Source: Porogramme epimiltina (taxonomy: Eukaryota; Basidiomycota; Agaricomycetes; Polyporales; Polyporaceae). Taken from it: DNA of 47,723 nt. Numbering within the stretch: position 1 is the stretch's first letter; every line of letters begins with the position of its first letter. The translations under genes and the position numbers were made by a program. The stretch spans positions 1 through 47,723 of the forward strand of contig FTLJ01001091.1 in NCBI GenBank assembly GCA_900155495.1. The letters are read 5' to 3'. Below are positions 11,735 through 23,027 of this stretch, piece after piece. The notes beneath the pieces were generated by a model, which saw nothing but the letters and a program-made list of their open reading frames with translations, was not told the DNA's origin and ran no database searches.

Positions 11735-12474
11735 CTAACGTGGGGTAAAATCAATCAAAAGATGACCCACAGGGCATTGCCTTCGGCGATTTCTTATGAG
11801 CAGAGAATCTGCACAAGGGGGCGAACACGTGCGCCGCAACAGATCCTGTAAACATGACAGAAGAATCACATACCCTGTATGCAATCTCCTGGCTCGTAGT
11901 AGGACCGGCCATGGCCAGCGCGTCCACGCTCGCGCTCTTCGGTTGATGACGCAACGATTCCCCATGTGTCTTATGCTTGTCCTGCGACTCGGAGGCCGAT
12001 GAGCCATGAGAAGCTCGTGTCGAATGAATAAACTCACACGTTCCTTTTGAATAGTGGGAGCTTGCTCGTTCTCGCTGCCAGATAGTCCGGAGGAGTACTC
12101 ACGCTGGAGAATGCTTCCGTGGTCACGGCTCGTGTTGCGCCTTTCCGCTCTGCGTGACTGGTGCAATCGCGGAATTGTTAGGGCCATCGATCGCCGCTTC
12201 GCGCAACACGTCAAACTTACCCGTTCCATTAAGGAGTATTCCTGCTCGCTGCTGGAGAGCCCCAAGTCTTGCCCTCTCGCGCCGATGGTCCGGCGGAGGG
12301 ATAGGAAGTGGGCGATCGTCCCCATGGGACACATAAGGATAGATCGACTCCGGCGCTGTACCCACTGCACCCCGTCCGGCGAAAGTGAGTCCTGTTCAAG
12401 GAGTGGTTGCAGATGTGACCGGAGCGGTGTGCGACGTGGCCTGTGGTTGCGTTGAGTGACTCAACACGGTCCAT
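11735..12474 (-). CDS. Weak multi-exon gene model, hypothetical protein
   Basis: I do not recognise this. Several short hydrophilic open segments on the minus strand are bounded by good splice signals: a donor GGTAAGTT near 12220, an acceptor ACGCAG near 12153, a donor AGGGTATGTG near 11875 and an acceptor TTTACAG near 11850. Joined at the last pair, the frame reads a Gly/His/Ser-rich stretch ending in YYEPGDCIQ, then about 33 residues to a stop at 11751. Upstream segments are Pro/Arg-rich. The reading frame of the first exons cannot be chosen from sequence alone. It could equally be a gene remnant. Confidence 0.22.
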
Positions 12475-13865
12475 GATGTTGAGCGGTGAACAAAAATTAT
12501 CAGTGAGAAATATTCAAAGCAGCAATGGCGTGGTTCTCACACTCGCGGGGAGCAGCTGGAGTATACGAGAGGTGCACCTTGTGGGCAATGCGAGAGAGGG
12601 GAGGGAAAGTGGACACGTATGACATCGCATAGTACGCAGAGTTTGGGTCGTGTCAAACGAGCGCCGAAATCCGGACACCTGGCCTTTGGCGCCTACGCGT
12701 CCCTTTGCTCAGGGCGCCCCAAGTCCCGCGTCGCCACCCTTGCACCTTCTCCTCCTGATACTTACACGACCATCACTTCCGCACACCCGACTGAGCCTCA
12801 TCATTGCCTCTTCGCAGTGGACAAGAACAAGGCCAGCTCCGCTCACGCCGCGAGCAGCAGACGTGCGAGCATCCGGAGTATCATCATGATCATTCGCGCG
12901 CCCGATGCCCCCAACTTTCACCCGGCCACACCGCAAAACAATTTGGACGAGTCGTGTGGAGATGCAGTCTGACGGCGGCCGACGCCGGATGAGCATGACG
13001 AGCGGTGAGAATTGCTTCCTCTATGCGTCCCCACAGCGTGTCCTTTCCGAACCTATCCCTTGAAGCCCGTGGTCCTATACTCGTTCTGGGGTCTGGCTAC
13101 AGCACTTGTTGCGATTCTTACCTCTCCCCATATTCATCTCCCTTGAACCGCGTATTTGTAGACTACTTCCTTTCCGGTGCACATCTATTGCATTCTGTTC
13201 TCTATTACACAATGGCGTATCTCGAGCCGACATGATTTGCTCGATCCTGTAGTAGATAGGAGTAATCACTCGCATTTCAAAGTCTACCTCAGCAAGCGGC
13301 CAGGTCCCAAGCAGGTGGGCTCCATGATACACCGCATATCTAACACTGGTAAGACGTTCGCTGACGATGTCAGGCCAAGAAAACAAGTAGGCCTAGATGC
13401 AGTATCTACGAGTCATGTAATGATTACACTGTATACACTACTGTGACAATGTCATCGCCGATATAGACTCGAGATTGGCCCCTGTATATCTAGAGGATGC
13501 CACTTCAAATAACATGAAGACATATCGAGACGAATCATTCCATGAAGATATTGACAGCATCAATACAACTCCATAAATACGGTAACTACTACGTGGAAGT
13601 GAATGAATGCATGATACATGTTATGACACCTGAGGGTCATGAGCAGGGACGTCGGGGCAAGCTCTCAAGCAAAACCTCTTCCAAAGCTTATGATCAACAA
13701 TAGATCAGTGTCAGACGCTAAGCTCGCTACGTTGTCGGAGGCTCGGCATCAAACCTATACATATTTGAGTTGGGGGTGTAGTAAAATTGTCAGTTCTCCG
13801 AGCTACTTGCACAATCTATCATCCATCAGTTCAAAATCACCCCCTACCCCTGTAACATTTCACAA
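12475..13865. other. Intergenic region upstream of the sirtuin gene
   Basis: 1.4 kb of mixed composition, with an AT-richer part from about 13200. Several frames near 12619-12992 are open but have no recognisable domain. I see no repeat or transposon ends. The last few hundred bases must include the sirtuin promoter. Confidence 0.45.
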
Positions 13866-14952
13866 ATGCCGAGCAACGACATGGAGGCCTTCGCTTCTGT
13901 TCTCAAGTCTTCGAAGAATATCATAGCCGTCGCCGGTGCTGGTCTTTCTGCGGCTTCCGGTAAGCTTCCAGATGATGCTCATTTGATAGGGCTGTCCTAT
14001 CATTCATCCTGCTACAGGAATCCCAACTTTCAGAGGTACTGGAGGACTATGGCGTAGATACGACGCCATCAGCCTTGCCACACCCGAGGCGTTCAACGAG
14101 AACCCATCTAGGGTGTGGCAGTTCTACCACTATCGGCGAGAGAAGTACTGCCCTTCTCAGTCGCCGAGTCAAGTTCCTCGTTGCTGACACGAGCTTCCGC
14201 TCAGGGCAAGAGCGTCCCAGCCAAACGCCGGCCACATCGCGCTCGCCCTCTTCTCGCATCCCTCTGTGCGCGAGCAGATCGCACCAGGCTCTTCCTTCAC
14301 GCTCATCACGCAGAACGTGGACGGGCTGAGCCCCCGCGCCGCGCGGCTCGTCGCCGAGAAGCACCCTGAGCTGGCGGAGGAGGCGCGCTCGGACACCGTG
14401 CAGAACTCCCTGTTGGAGATGCACGGCCGCCTGTTCGAGGTCCTGTGCTCGAACGAGATGTGCGGGCACACGGAGCTCAACCTCAACTCGCCCGTCTGCC
14501 CAGCATTGTCGGGCACGGAGGAAGTCTTCACCAGGGATGCACCGGAGCCGGTGATCGACCTGAAGGCCTTGCCGCGGTGCTCCAAATGCGGTTCATTGGC
14601 GCGGCCGGGCGTCGTGTGGTTTGGAGAACAGCCGTGGCACATGGACACGATTGATGAGCTGGTGGAGAAGGCCGACTTGTGCATCGTCGTGGGCACCTCT
14701 TCCACGGCAAGTGCCTGCTGCATAATGTGGCGCGCGGGGGAATGTTGACACTCACACATACAGGTGTACCCGGCGGCGGGTTATGCGGACGAAGTCCAAA
14801 GTAATGGTGGCAAAGTCGCGGTCTTCAACCTGGAACGTAGCAATGGAGATGACGAGGCGGATTTCCTGTTTCTTGGGCCATCAGAGGAAAAGCTCCCGGA
14901 GGCTCTGGGCTTGAAGGCTCGCTACTTTGGTGGAGGGGGCAGCGGGGCGTAA
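13866..14952 (+). CDS. SIRT5-type NAD-dependent protein deacylase (class III sirtuin)
   Basis: Removes acyl groups, in this class typically succinyl, malonyl or glutaryl, from lysine using NAD+. Exons 13866-13959, 14018-14144, 14205-14706 and 14764-14952 close to 303 residues. Visible motifs: NAD-binding [28 protein letters not shown], matching the Tyr-x-x-Arg pair that SIRT5 uses to bind acidic acyl groups; [10 protein letters not shown]; catalytic His in LLEMHG; zinc cysteines C-x4-C (CSNEMC) and CSKC; then RPGVVWFGE and the IVVGTSST loop. There is no obvious mitochondrial presequence, so location is open. The last intron (14707-14763) uses a GC donor. The gene converges on the next one, 123 bp from stop to stop. 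Confidence 0.93.
14707..14763 (+). other. GC-AG intron in the sirtuin gene
   Basis: 57 nt intron with donor GCAAGT and acceptor ATACAG. It is required in phase 0 to join SST to VYPAAG, the conserved sirtuin C-terminal segment. GCAAGT is the usual strong form of GC donors. Confidence 0.85.
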
Positions 14953-15075
14953 TAACGATGGAGAGGCTGGAAGCCAGACGCCGCATTAAACAATTGTACT
15001 CTATGTGAAAGTTTCTAGCAAAAATCCGATTAGTCTTGGTATACTTCGCATTCGCACTGTAGACTCACCCAAACC

Positions 15076-15729
15076 CTACGCGTCCTTGCTGGCCACCTGC
15101 TCCGTTTCTACCGCCTCCGCACGCGCCGCCGCCTCCTCGGCCGCCTTCGCCTTCTCCGCCGCTGCCTTCGCCCTCTCCTCCGCATGCCTCACAGCCCTCT
15201 CCCGCACCTCCGCGTTCCTGCCGCCGACTTCGTCCATCAACGCGTCGTACCCGGGCAGCTTGCGGTCGTACACGCCATACAGCGTAGACATCGCCGCCCG
15301 CGCACGGAGTGAGCGTCGGTCGCTCCATGTGTCATTTTTGTCGGCGGGCGGGGCGTTCGTGGTGGTCCTAGCCCCGGACGACTGGCCGAACTTTGCTTGG
15401 CCACGGGTCCGGACGAGGGTTGAGGCCAGGGCTTGGAACGACGCTTCTTGTGCGGCGGTCGCAAGTTTGGATTTCCGGTAAATGAACGCCTCGTCTATTT
15501 CCGTGGAGAGGTTCTCTTTGGTGATGAATGTCGCAGACTCGTGGTAGAGGTCTACGAGGACGCGCATCTTGCTTGCGGGGAGGGTATCCTTGGGCTGGAC
15601 ATTGAGTTTCTCTTGCGAGGGAGCAGTATTTGATGAAGAGGAGGATGCCTGCGTAGACGCAAAACGGGCTCGCGGTGCTGCCCGTCGAGAAAGGGTCCGT
15701 AAGGCGTTGGCCGTGGCACTGGACGACAT
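15076..15729 (-). CDS. Probable mitochondrial protein of unknown function
   Basis: An intact single-exon frame of 217 residues. The N-terminus is rich in Ser, Ala and Arg with no acidic residue for over 40 positions (MSSSATANALRTLSRRAAPR and onward), which looks like a mitochondrial presequence. The central part (about residues 50-85) contains MRVLVDLYHESATFITKENL and a DEAFIYR segment, which look conserved. The end (about 170-215) is an Ala/Glu/Lys/Arg-rich helix, probably a coiled coil. I cannot name a family. A mitoribosomal or respiratory assembly role is possible but is only a guess. It lies tail to tail with the sirtuin gene. Confidence 0.7.
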   Translation of the reverse strand: MSSSATANALRTLSRRAAPRARFASTQASSSSSNTAPSQEKLNVQPKDTLPASKMRVLVDLYHESATFITKENLSTEIDEAFIYRKSKLATAAQEASFQALASTLVRTRGQAKFGQSSGARTTTNAPPADKNDTWSDRRSLRARAAMSTLYGVYDRKLPGYDALMDEVGGRNAEVRERAVRHAEERAKAAAEKAKAAEEAAARAEAVETEQVASKDA

Positions 15730-16253
15730 GACGGGCAGGAGGAGGAAACACTAGATCACGTGGCATTATTGCAGGCAGTTTCTAGCCGGGCGTTTAACCC
15801 TCTTCTATTGCGGCTACCGTTAAATAGACTGTAGTCCACCATTACAATTCATGGCTAGCCAGCGAACGCGAACCTTACAGCCTTGACACGAGAGCTGACC
15901 ACATGCAACGCCGCAAGGACATTCGAGAGAAGGCAGATTTATTTGATGAATTACTTCACGATATACGGAACCGCAGGCCCCAGGGAAACATTCGACAGAA
16001 GCACGAAGTATTTCATATTGACCGAGAATTTAGAGACGAGTAGTAGCAGTCGTAGCAGCTGCTGTGAAAGTCCTCGTTGATAAAGCTCTCTGTTCCAGAG
16101 TAGCGGGCGCATGAGATTCTCGTCAATGACGACCAATACGTGCGGTCATCCAGATAGCTATAGACCGACGGAAACTGTACTGTTACATGTGGATAGGCAA
16201 GACAATGGGGATAGTATGTGCAGCAGGGATCATTCCATGTGAGCACACAAGGC
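15730..16253. other. Promoter region of the mitochondrial-like gene, 3' flank of the acyl-CoA dehydrogenase
   Basis: 524 bp between two minus-strand genes, AT-richer than the flanking exons. It contains a small GTAGTAGCAGTCGTAGCAGC-like trinucleotide stretch near 16038-16060. I see no coding sequence. Confidence 0.5.
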
Positions 16254-18281
16254 CTACAAGTGGACCTTGACATTGAACTTTTCGGCGACCTTCTTTTCCT
16301 TCTTCCTGACCTCTGCGTGGCGCTGCGTGACGAGCGACGCACGTTTGAGCTCCCGCTGACCAATTTGCTGGATGTGAACGGCGTCCGGACCCTATGCGGA
16401 AGGTGTTCTCCGTCAGTAACAGACTTGCATGTCAGGAAGGAATACGTACATCGGCAATACGGAGCGTTCGCAGTCCTGCATACATGGAGGCGAGAGGAGT
16501 GTCCTGGCTGACACCCTCGGCGCCGTACGCCTGGATAGCGCGGTCGATGACCTGGCAGGCCATAGACGGGACGACAAACTGCATGCGCGTCAGCACAATG
16601 AAATCTCAGCATCCAGGTTTGTTGCTTACCTTGGCAATCCCGATCTCCTTCAGAGCGCCCTTAGCCTTAGCCTTGTCGATCTGTGAAAGTGCAAGTACAG
16701 CGTTAACAGTGTAGAAGGTGCTGACCAAGAACGCGGAGATACCAACCTGCAGCGCAGCGCTGTACACAAGCAGCCTGGCCGACTCAATCTCCGCGCGAGA
16801 CTTGGCAATGTCCGCGACGACGGTGCCTAATTGCTAAAATGAGGAAACTTCGGAGCACCGGGATATGCGCACTTGCCATGTTCGTAAAGGTATTTGCCAA
16901 AAGTCTTCTTGGCGGGGTCTGTCACACGCTGGAGAAGCAAATCAAGCGCATACTGAGCAGCACCAATGGAGCGCATGCAGTGGTGGATGCGGCCAGGTCT
17001 AGCGAGGGCAAGTGAGTAAGAATTTGTACATCGTCTGACAAAGGCAAAACCTTACCCCAGGCGGCCCTGAATAATCTCAAAGCCCTTGCCCCATCCGTAG
17101 ACAAGGTTTTCCAAAGGAACGCGGACATTCTCGTAGATGATTTCACAATGACCTTCAGGGGCGTCGTCGTAGCCGAACACGCCCATGGCGCGAACGACCT
17201 TGACCCCCGGCGCGTTTGCGGGGACAATCACGATGCTCTGCTGGCGGTACTTGTCCGAGTTCTCGGGGTCGCTCTTGCCGAGGACGAGGTGAAGGGCGCA
17301 GCGCGGGTCACCGGCTCCGCTAATGTACCTATGGAAGGAGTGTTCAAGGACTAAAGCACGCATATGGTGGTGCCAAATACGCACCACTTGTGGCCGTTGA
17401 TGACAATATCATTGCCCTCCTGGCGGATCGTGGTACGAATGTTCGTCGCGTCCGACGAAGCGACTGCATGTGTGTGAGCAGACCGCATAGAAGTAACTGC
17501 AAGGATCAAACGTACCAAAGCGCTCCGTCATCGAGAACGCGGAGCGAATCTCGCCATTCAGCAGAGGGACGAGCCACTTCTTCTGCTGCTCGGGCGACGC
17601 GTAACGCGCGAGCACCTCTACGGCACGCTCAATGGGTCAGCAACGCTGGGCAAGTAAATGTCGCTCGGTATGGCGTACGCACCCATGTTTCCGGTGTCCG
17701 GCGCGGAGCAGTTGACCGACTCCGAGGCGAGCTGGCCGCCCCGCCCAAGAATCTCCGCCATGACAGCATACTACCCTCCCAGTCAACGACCATTCGCTCT
17801 CACTCTCCGGCACTAAACCGCCATCGCAGTGCAAGCCCAATGTATCTCATGCGTACCTCGAGGTTCGTGAGCGGCACACCAAACTGGGGGTAGTGCGTCT
17901 TGCTGAGGAAGAGGTTCCAGAGGCCGAGAGCCTTCGCTTTCGCTTTGAGGTCCGCGACGACGGGGATGACCGTCTTCCAGCGCGTCGCGGGGTCCGTGGG
18001 GATCTGCGCGTGTGCGACACGCAGGGCAGGGAACACCTCATCCTGCACGCATGCAAACGAGCGTCCGGCGGCCGTCAGCTCGCTCCGTGAACGCTCAGGG
18101 ACACATGGAGACGCACCTCCATGAACTTGATGAGCTTCGCGAGGGTGTCCTTCGCGAAAGGCGAGAGCTTGTCCTCGATCTACAGAAGGCGTCAGAAAGC
18201 GCGGCATTCTTCCGTACTCTGCCCACGCACCAGCGCCCATGAGGACGGAGAGGTGTACTCTACAATGGGGTGGGTGGCCAT
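16254..18281 (-). CDS. Acyl-CoA dehydrogenase (ACAD10/11-like)
   Basis: FAD-dependent enzyme that puts the first alpha-beta double bond into acyl-CoA. The sequence resembles the ACAD10/11 branch found in peroxisomes or mitochondria. About eleven short exons give roughly 450 residues. The start reads [17 protein letters not shown], then an N-terminal helical domain, [20 protein letters not shown], the FAD/substrate-binding segment SAFSMTERF and [13 protein letters not shown], the beta-domain region [17 protein letters not shown], and the C-terminal helical domain with [19 protein letters not shown] and QAYGAEG. It ends in FNVKVHL, which is not an obvious peroxisomal PTS1 (SKL type). The intron 16876-16827 is GC-AG. 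I did not sum every exon, but each junction I followed preserved frame. Confidence 0.9.
16827..16876 (-). other. GC-AG intron in the acyl-CoA dehydrogenase gene
   Basis: 50 nt intron on the minus strand, donor GCAAGT at 16876 and acceptor AATTAG ending at 16827. It alone joins YLYEHG to [16 protein letters not shown] in frame. The overlapping GT two bases downstream (GTGCGC) gives the wrong frame. Confidence 0.8.
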
Positions 18282-19130
18282 GGCGCTGAGGTGGGGGTAG
18301 GAGGAAGAAGTGGGGAATGCGTGCCTCGGCACCCCAGTGAGAGGCCGACCCCGCACTCGCGCGCGGGCCGGGTGATCGCCGGGTATTGAGGAACCCGGGG
18401 TTGGCGGCCGCGGCCCCCCAATGCGGTAATCAGAGTCGCGACACAACCCAGACACGGAGGCCCCCCACCCCCGTGCGCTTGGGGCTGCTCACGCGCTGCC
18501 TGCCACTGATCGCGGCCGCGGCCTAGCGAGGTCTTGTCTGGCGCACGGCGGTCACCTGCGCGGAAGGCGGACGCGGGTGGGTTCAAAACATGTGTCATAC
18601 ATTCAGCACTAAAGAGTCAGACAGGAGATCATGCCAGGAGAGACAAGTACCGCTACAGCCAGTGTCGTCGTTCGTACTCCAAAAGCAACCGGGGGTCATT
18701 AATTCGTATCGTAGATGGGATCCGACTGCTTAAGTAGATAATAGTACAGGTAAGTATACAAGCAGGAGCGTCCGTGTATGAGCGGAGGAGAGAGAGCGAG
18801 GGGAAAGGAAACATAAACAAAAGCATGAAAGCTGTGAGTGGATGGTCGTGAGAAACGTTGGGGGCGTCATGAACTCGGGCTCCCCTGGAGCAGTAGCGCG
18901 TAAACGTTAGTATACAGTTGGGCCATCTTGTGGATGCACGTGCAGGATAAAAGCAGGAACCGAGAATAGTAGCCAGAGGGAGAGAAGGCAGAATAGGGCG
19001 AAGGATAAGGGGCATAAAAATATGACCGTAGTCGGGAAACCGTTGATGAGACTGCTCAGAGACTTCAATGGAGACGACGCACAGCGCGGGTGGCCGTCCG
19101 CCGGGGGAGCCACCTCGTTCGAGGGCACGG
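18282..19130. other. Upstream region of the acyl-CoA dehydrogenase gene
   Basis: 849 bp between two minus-strand genes. GC-rich next to the dehydrogenase (18300-18560), then more AT-rich, probably including the 3' UTR of the transcription factor gene. I see no gene. Confidence 0.5.
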
Positions 19131-22100
19131 TTATTGACCGCCCGACGGCCACTGCCCGTCGGTAGTGAAGTCATTCCCAAAGTTGAACGACATCTCCGGG
19201 TCCACGCCGAACGTGTCGAACGAGCTCTGCCAGTACTGCTCCTGGTCGGCCGCGAACGTCGCCGAGGACGGGCCGACGCCCGCACCGCCCGACGTGGGGT
19301 TGTAGTTGCGGATGTAGTCGAGCCCGTGGAACGGCAGCCCCGGCGCCGCGAAGCCCGCCGACGGCGGGGTCGTCCCCGTCCCGCCCGCTGCAGCCGCGGT
19401 CGCGGTCGCGGGCGAGAACCCGTCGTACATCCCCGCGCCGAAGTCGTTCCCGTCGAGCCCGCTGATGTACGGCGACGACGTGTCCAGCCCCGTGAGCGGC
19501 CCCGAGAAGCTGCGCGAGTGCCCGTGCCCGAACGCCGACTGCGGCTGCGACTGCTGCTGCTGCTGCTGCGTGTCCGACGGGAAGAACTTGAGCTCGTTGG
19601 CGTCCATCGCGGGGCTCGCCCACTTGTCCGTCGCGGGGCTCGACACCCCGAACTCGTAGTCGTACCGCTGGCCTGGGATCTGCACCGTCGGCGACTGGGG
19701 GAGGTTGAGCTGCCCCGTATAGGAGGCGTTGGGCGGCATCATGTGCGCGCCGGCCTCGTTCGAACCGTCGATGGACCGCCGGGAGGGCCCAGGCGGCGAA
19801 GGCTGCCCATTGGCGGACACGGGCGAGCTGTGCGCGCTCATGTTCGCCGCGAGAGTGGAGCGCCCGGGGTACGAGCTTGGGAGCCCGAGCCCGCCATGCC
19901 CGTACTGGTCCTGGTAGAGGTCTTCGTCATGTGGTCGCTTTCGGGACGTGGACCGGGCCCGAAGCGCTATCGGTAAAAAGGGTAGTTAGCACCACATGGC
20001 ACGAATAAGGCAACAACGGCTGATCATCCCGAACGAAGCCGCGAAGCCGCAGTAGAGTAACGAAAACACTCACAGTCCGGGCGGAATTGCGAAGGTGCGT
20101 GTGCGTTGCGAGGCGAGATGGGGACGTCACGCGACCGGTTACGCCGCGGCCTGCCCTTGATGAGGCGTTCGGGGACGTGGCCCGCCATTGACGAGGAAGC
20201 ACCCATGTGTGAACGGCCGTCGAGGTGCATGGACGTAGAAGACGGAGAATGGACCGATGGGCCGAGGGTTGCGTACGAAGCGGAAGCGTCCGCAGGCGAA
20301 CCCCGCGGCAGGCCGCTTGCTGCAGACCGGATCGCCTCGCTGGCTTTCGCCGTGAGATCATCGAGGAGTTCCTTGCACTTTCGGGCTCCGGGCCAGTGTC
20401 CCTCCCAGGATTCGAGAACCGCAAGGCAGCTCCGCGCCTCTTCGAGCGCGACTTGCGACGCCTGGATCTCCGTCGTATGCATAGCGAAGAGCAGGATGAT
20501 CACCGCCGAGCTGAAAAGATTCTGGATGAAGAATGCAAGGTGGTGACTGGGCGGAACGACGTTCTTGATGGACGGAGCCAGTCGGACGCAAGCTCGGGCG
20601 GTCGAGACCGCCTTCGCTGTGGATTTCGGGGCGAAGGGCTGTTCTCCCTTGACGGGAATGAAGTTTCGGTGGAGCGTCGTCAGAATGGAATAGTAGTGGC
20701 TGCAGAGCACGGCCGCCATCGACACCTGTTTTTCCGTGGTCGGAGTGGACTTGAAAACCATCGGAAGGTCCTCGCACCACTTGCTCAGGGTCCTGTCCAA
20801 GGCCTCGACCGACCGGCTGAGCTCCGCACGCTTGTCCATCTCCAGATTGTCCTTGCACTTGTCGAGTGCGTACACCTCGCGCAGGACGCGTCCGGCGATC
20901 TTGTAGAGCGAGATAAGCTCGACGAACCCGCGCATGAGCGTCACCTGTCCCGGAGGTATAGTGGCGCCAGCGAAGTATTGCGGAAGTAGTTCGTCGTCGA
21001 GCTCGACGGGGATCTCCACGTCGCAGTCCCTATCTTCGATCGCCAGGGGACGCCCGAGCGCGAGCGCGAGCATCCTGTCGAGAGTATATACGCCCCACCA
21101 GATCTTACGACGGGTCTCCTTCTCGATCGGGTTGATGAGAAGCCGTCGAGGGGAACGCTAGTTACGGCAGACGGTGAGCACGGGACGCTGTAAAAATGAG
21201 TGGCGGGTGACGCACGTGAAGCCCGATGTCTTGCGCCGCGCGCACGGCTTGCCCGACCAATAGCCAAGCCTGAGGAAGGCAGTTGACGGAACACAGGAAA
21301 GAAGACATCAACAAGAAGCATTGGACATGCTCGACCTGCATCGAAGAACCGCTAATGTAGTGCAAGATAAGGGCACTGAATGGATCGGGGCGCGAGTCAG
21401 TCGCGGCGTTCAACTGCATGCGGGTACAGATGGAGGTCACGCACCGTTCGTGGTAAACCATGCCCATCCCCGCTTCATCGGTATTATCAGATGTAGTCAG
21501 GCGGGGATCATCCACGAAGCGCGACGCCACGGCGAACACAGCACACGCCAGTGCCACAAACGGCGCGTTGGCCCGGACATACTGGGTGTCGTTCTGGTGG
21601 TCCATGAGGTACCGGTACCGGCGCATGAAGTCCGGCTTGTCCAGAACGGGCATGAGGAAGTGGAAACGTGCAAAGTACGCGTCAACCTGTCAGCGTGTCA
21701 GCTACCCCGTGCCGGATCTGAATGCGGGGTAAGGAAGCACGTACGAGTTTATCTGCAAGATCCCGCTCCGGGTATTCGACCTCTTCCGGACTGGGGAGGG
21801 CCCTGACCTTCCCGAAGTACACGCTGGCGGGGAAGTAGAGCTTGTTTACGCTCGGGCCTGGAGCGAGGGGGTCTTCCTCCATCGGCGAGACACGGTGCAG
21901 CGGGGACGTGGTGGCCTCCCGCAGCCGCTGGATCAACGTCATGGTGGAGGACTTGCCTATCCAGTGAAGGTGGCCATGCTCGTCGAGTGCGAGCTGTCCG
22001 AACGCATCGGAGACGTCATCCTCTATCTTCACAGCCGGGTCGTCCTGGTCAGACCCCTGGCCGCTCGTACTTCGGCTGTCCACGCCGTTCGGGAGGACCT

Positions 22101-22997
22101 GTCCCTCCCGTATACGAGGAAGGACAGCCATGAGAGTGTCCGGTGAGGGGATCGAGGTTCCTTGGTTTGCAGAGACCGCCGACGCCAAGGCATTGAGATC
22201 GAGACCGGTAGCTTGGCCGATCTGTTCGAGTATGGGTGCAGTCTGTTGGAAAAGAGTCTCCAGCTGCAGGAGGCGTGCTTCGAGTTCCTGGACATAACTT
22301 TTCGCAAGTCAATTAAACAGATTATCGGGGGATTAAGGGGGAATTGTGGAGGGCGCCATGCTATCTCGCCCTTGCGACCATATGGACACGATACCACCAT
22401 CAGGCCAGCTTCGAACAGAGGCTTGAGCCCAGCAACGTCTGTCCCGCAGCGGGCTCGGTTGTGGACGTTGTCGTCGTGCGACAACGTCCGACTACACGTG
22501 TCGGACAACCCACGACGATGCACACAACGGCCCCCCTCGTCGAGAGAATGGTACTCACTGCCTGCTCAAAGCGGCCCTATCTTTCGTCTGAAGCCAGGTA
22601 CACTGGCTCTTGGACGTCGCGCATTGAGAACATGTGGGCTCCACGCCGTCGCACTTGATCTTCTTGCGTCTGAGGGAAGGAAGGGGAGGATGAGTGATCA
22701 GATCGAGCCTGGGAAGGCTGGCGAAGGGAGGGCCGAAAAGGGGCCCCGGGGAGGGGAGGAGGACATAGCGGGGAGCGACGATCACCGTCGTGGTACTCAC
22801 CTGCAAGACTCGCATGCGCGCCATACGCGTCTGCGCTGGAGCTGGACGGGCTTGAGGCCGATGTCGGGCGGGAGGGGGCTGGGGTCCTCCATTCGCTTCT
22901 TCTTGGGGGGGTGCGGGATTGTCATGGGAGGATTGGCCGCTGAGGACGAGGGCGGGTTGTCGGTGGAGTCTGGCGGCGAATTCGAATCCGTGGTCAT
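19131..22997 (-). CDS. Zn2Cys6 transcription factor with fungal-specific middle homology region
   Basis: Nuclear DNA-binding regulator. Exons 22997-22801, 22669-22559, 22297-21745, 21686-21216, 21157-20074 and 19966-19131 close to 1083 residues. The zinc cluster starts at Cys62 with spacing C-x2-C-x6-C-x6-C-x2-C-x6-C (CESCRRKKIKCDG core). It is followed by SRHYVQELEARLLQLETLF, a linker and coiled-coil dimerisation segment typical of the Gal4 family. The Fungal_trans domain runs from about DAYFARFHFLMPVLDKPDF through RKIWWGVYTLDRMLALALGRP. The C-terminus is low-complexity, with six consecutive Gln and Ser/Gly/Pro-rich stretches, probably an activation domain. The overall shape resembles xylanase-regulator-type factors, but I cannot assign a target. 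The 261 nt intron ends in AAAAG. Confidence 0.92.
19548..19571. repeat. GCT/CAG trinucleotide repeat encoding polyglutamine
   Basis: A GCTGCTGCT run on the plus strand, read as CAG on the coding strand, gives six successive Gln in the C-terminal region of the Zn2Cys6 factor. Confidence 0.8.
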
Positions 22998-23020
22998 GGT
23001 GTGGAGGAAGCAAGGAGGCG

Positions 23021-23027
23021 TATATAT
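23021..23027 (-). promoter_or_regulatory. TATA-like element before the transcription factor start
   Basis: TATATAT lies only about 24 bases upstream of the chosen ATG (22997) on the minus strand. If it is the TATA box, transcription would begin at or just after this ATG. The true start could then be a downstream in-frame Met (before IPHPP or EDPSP), all before the zinc cluster. Confidence 0.4.
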
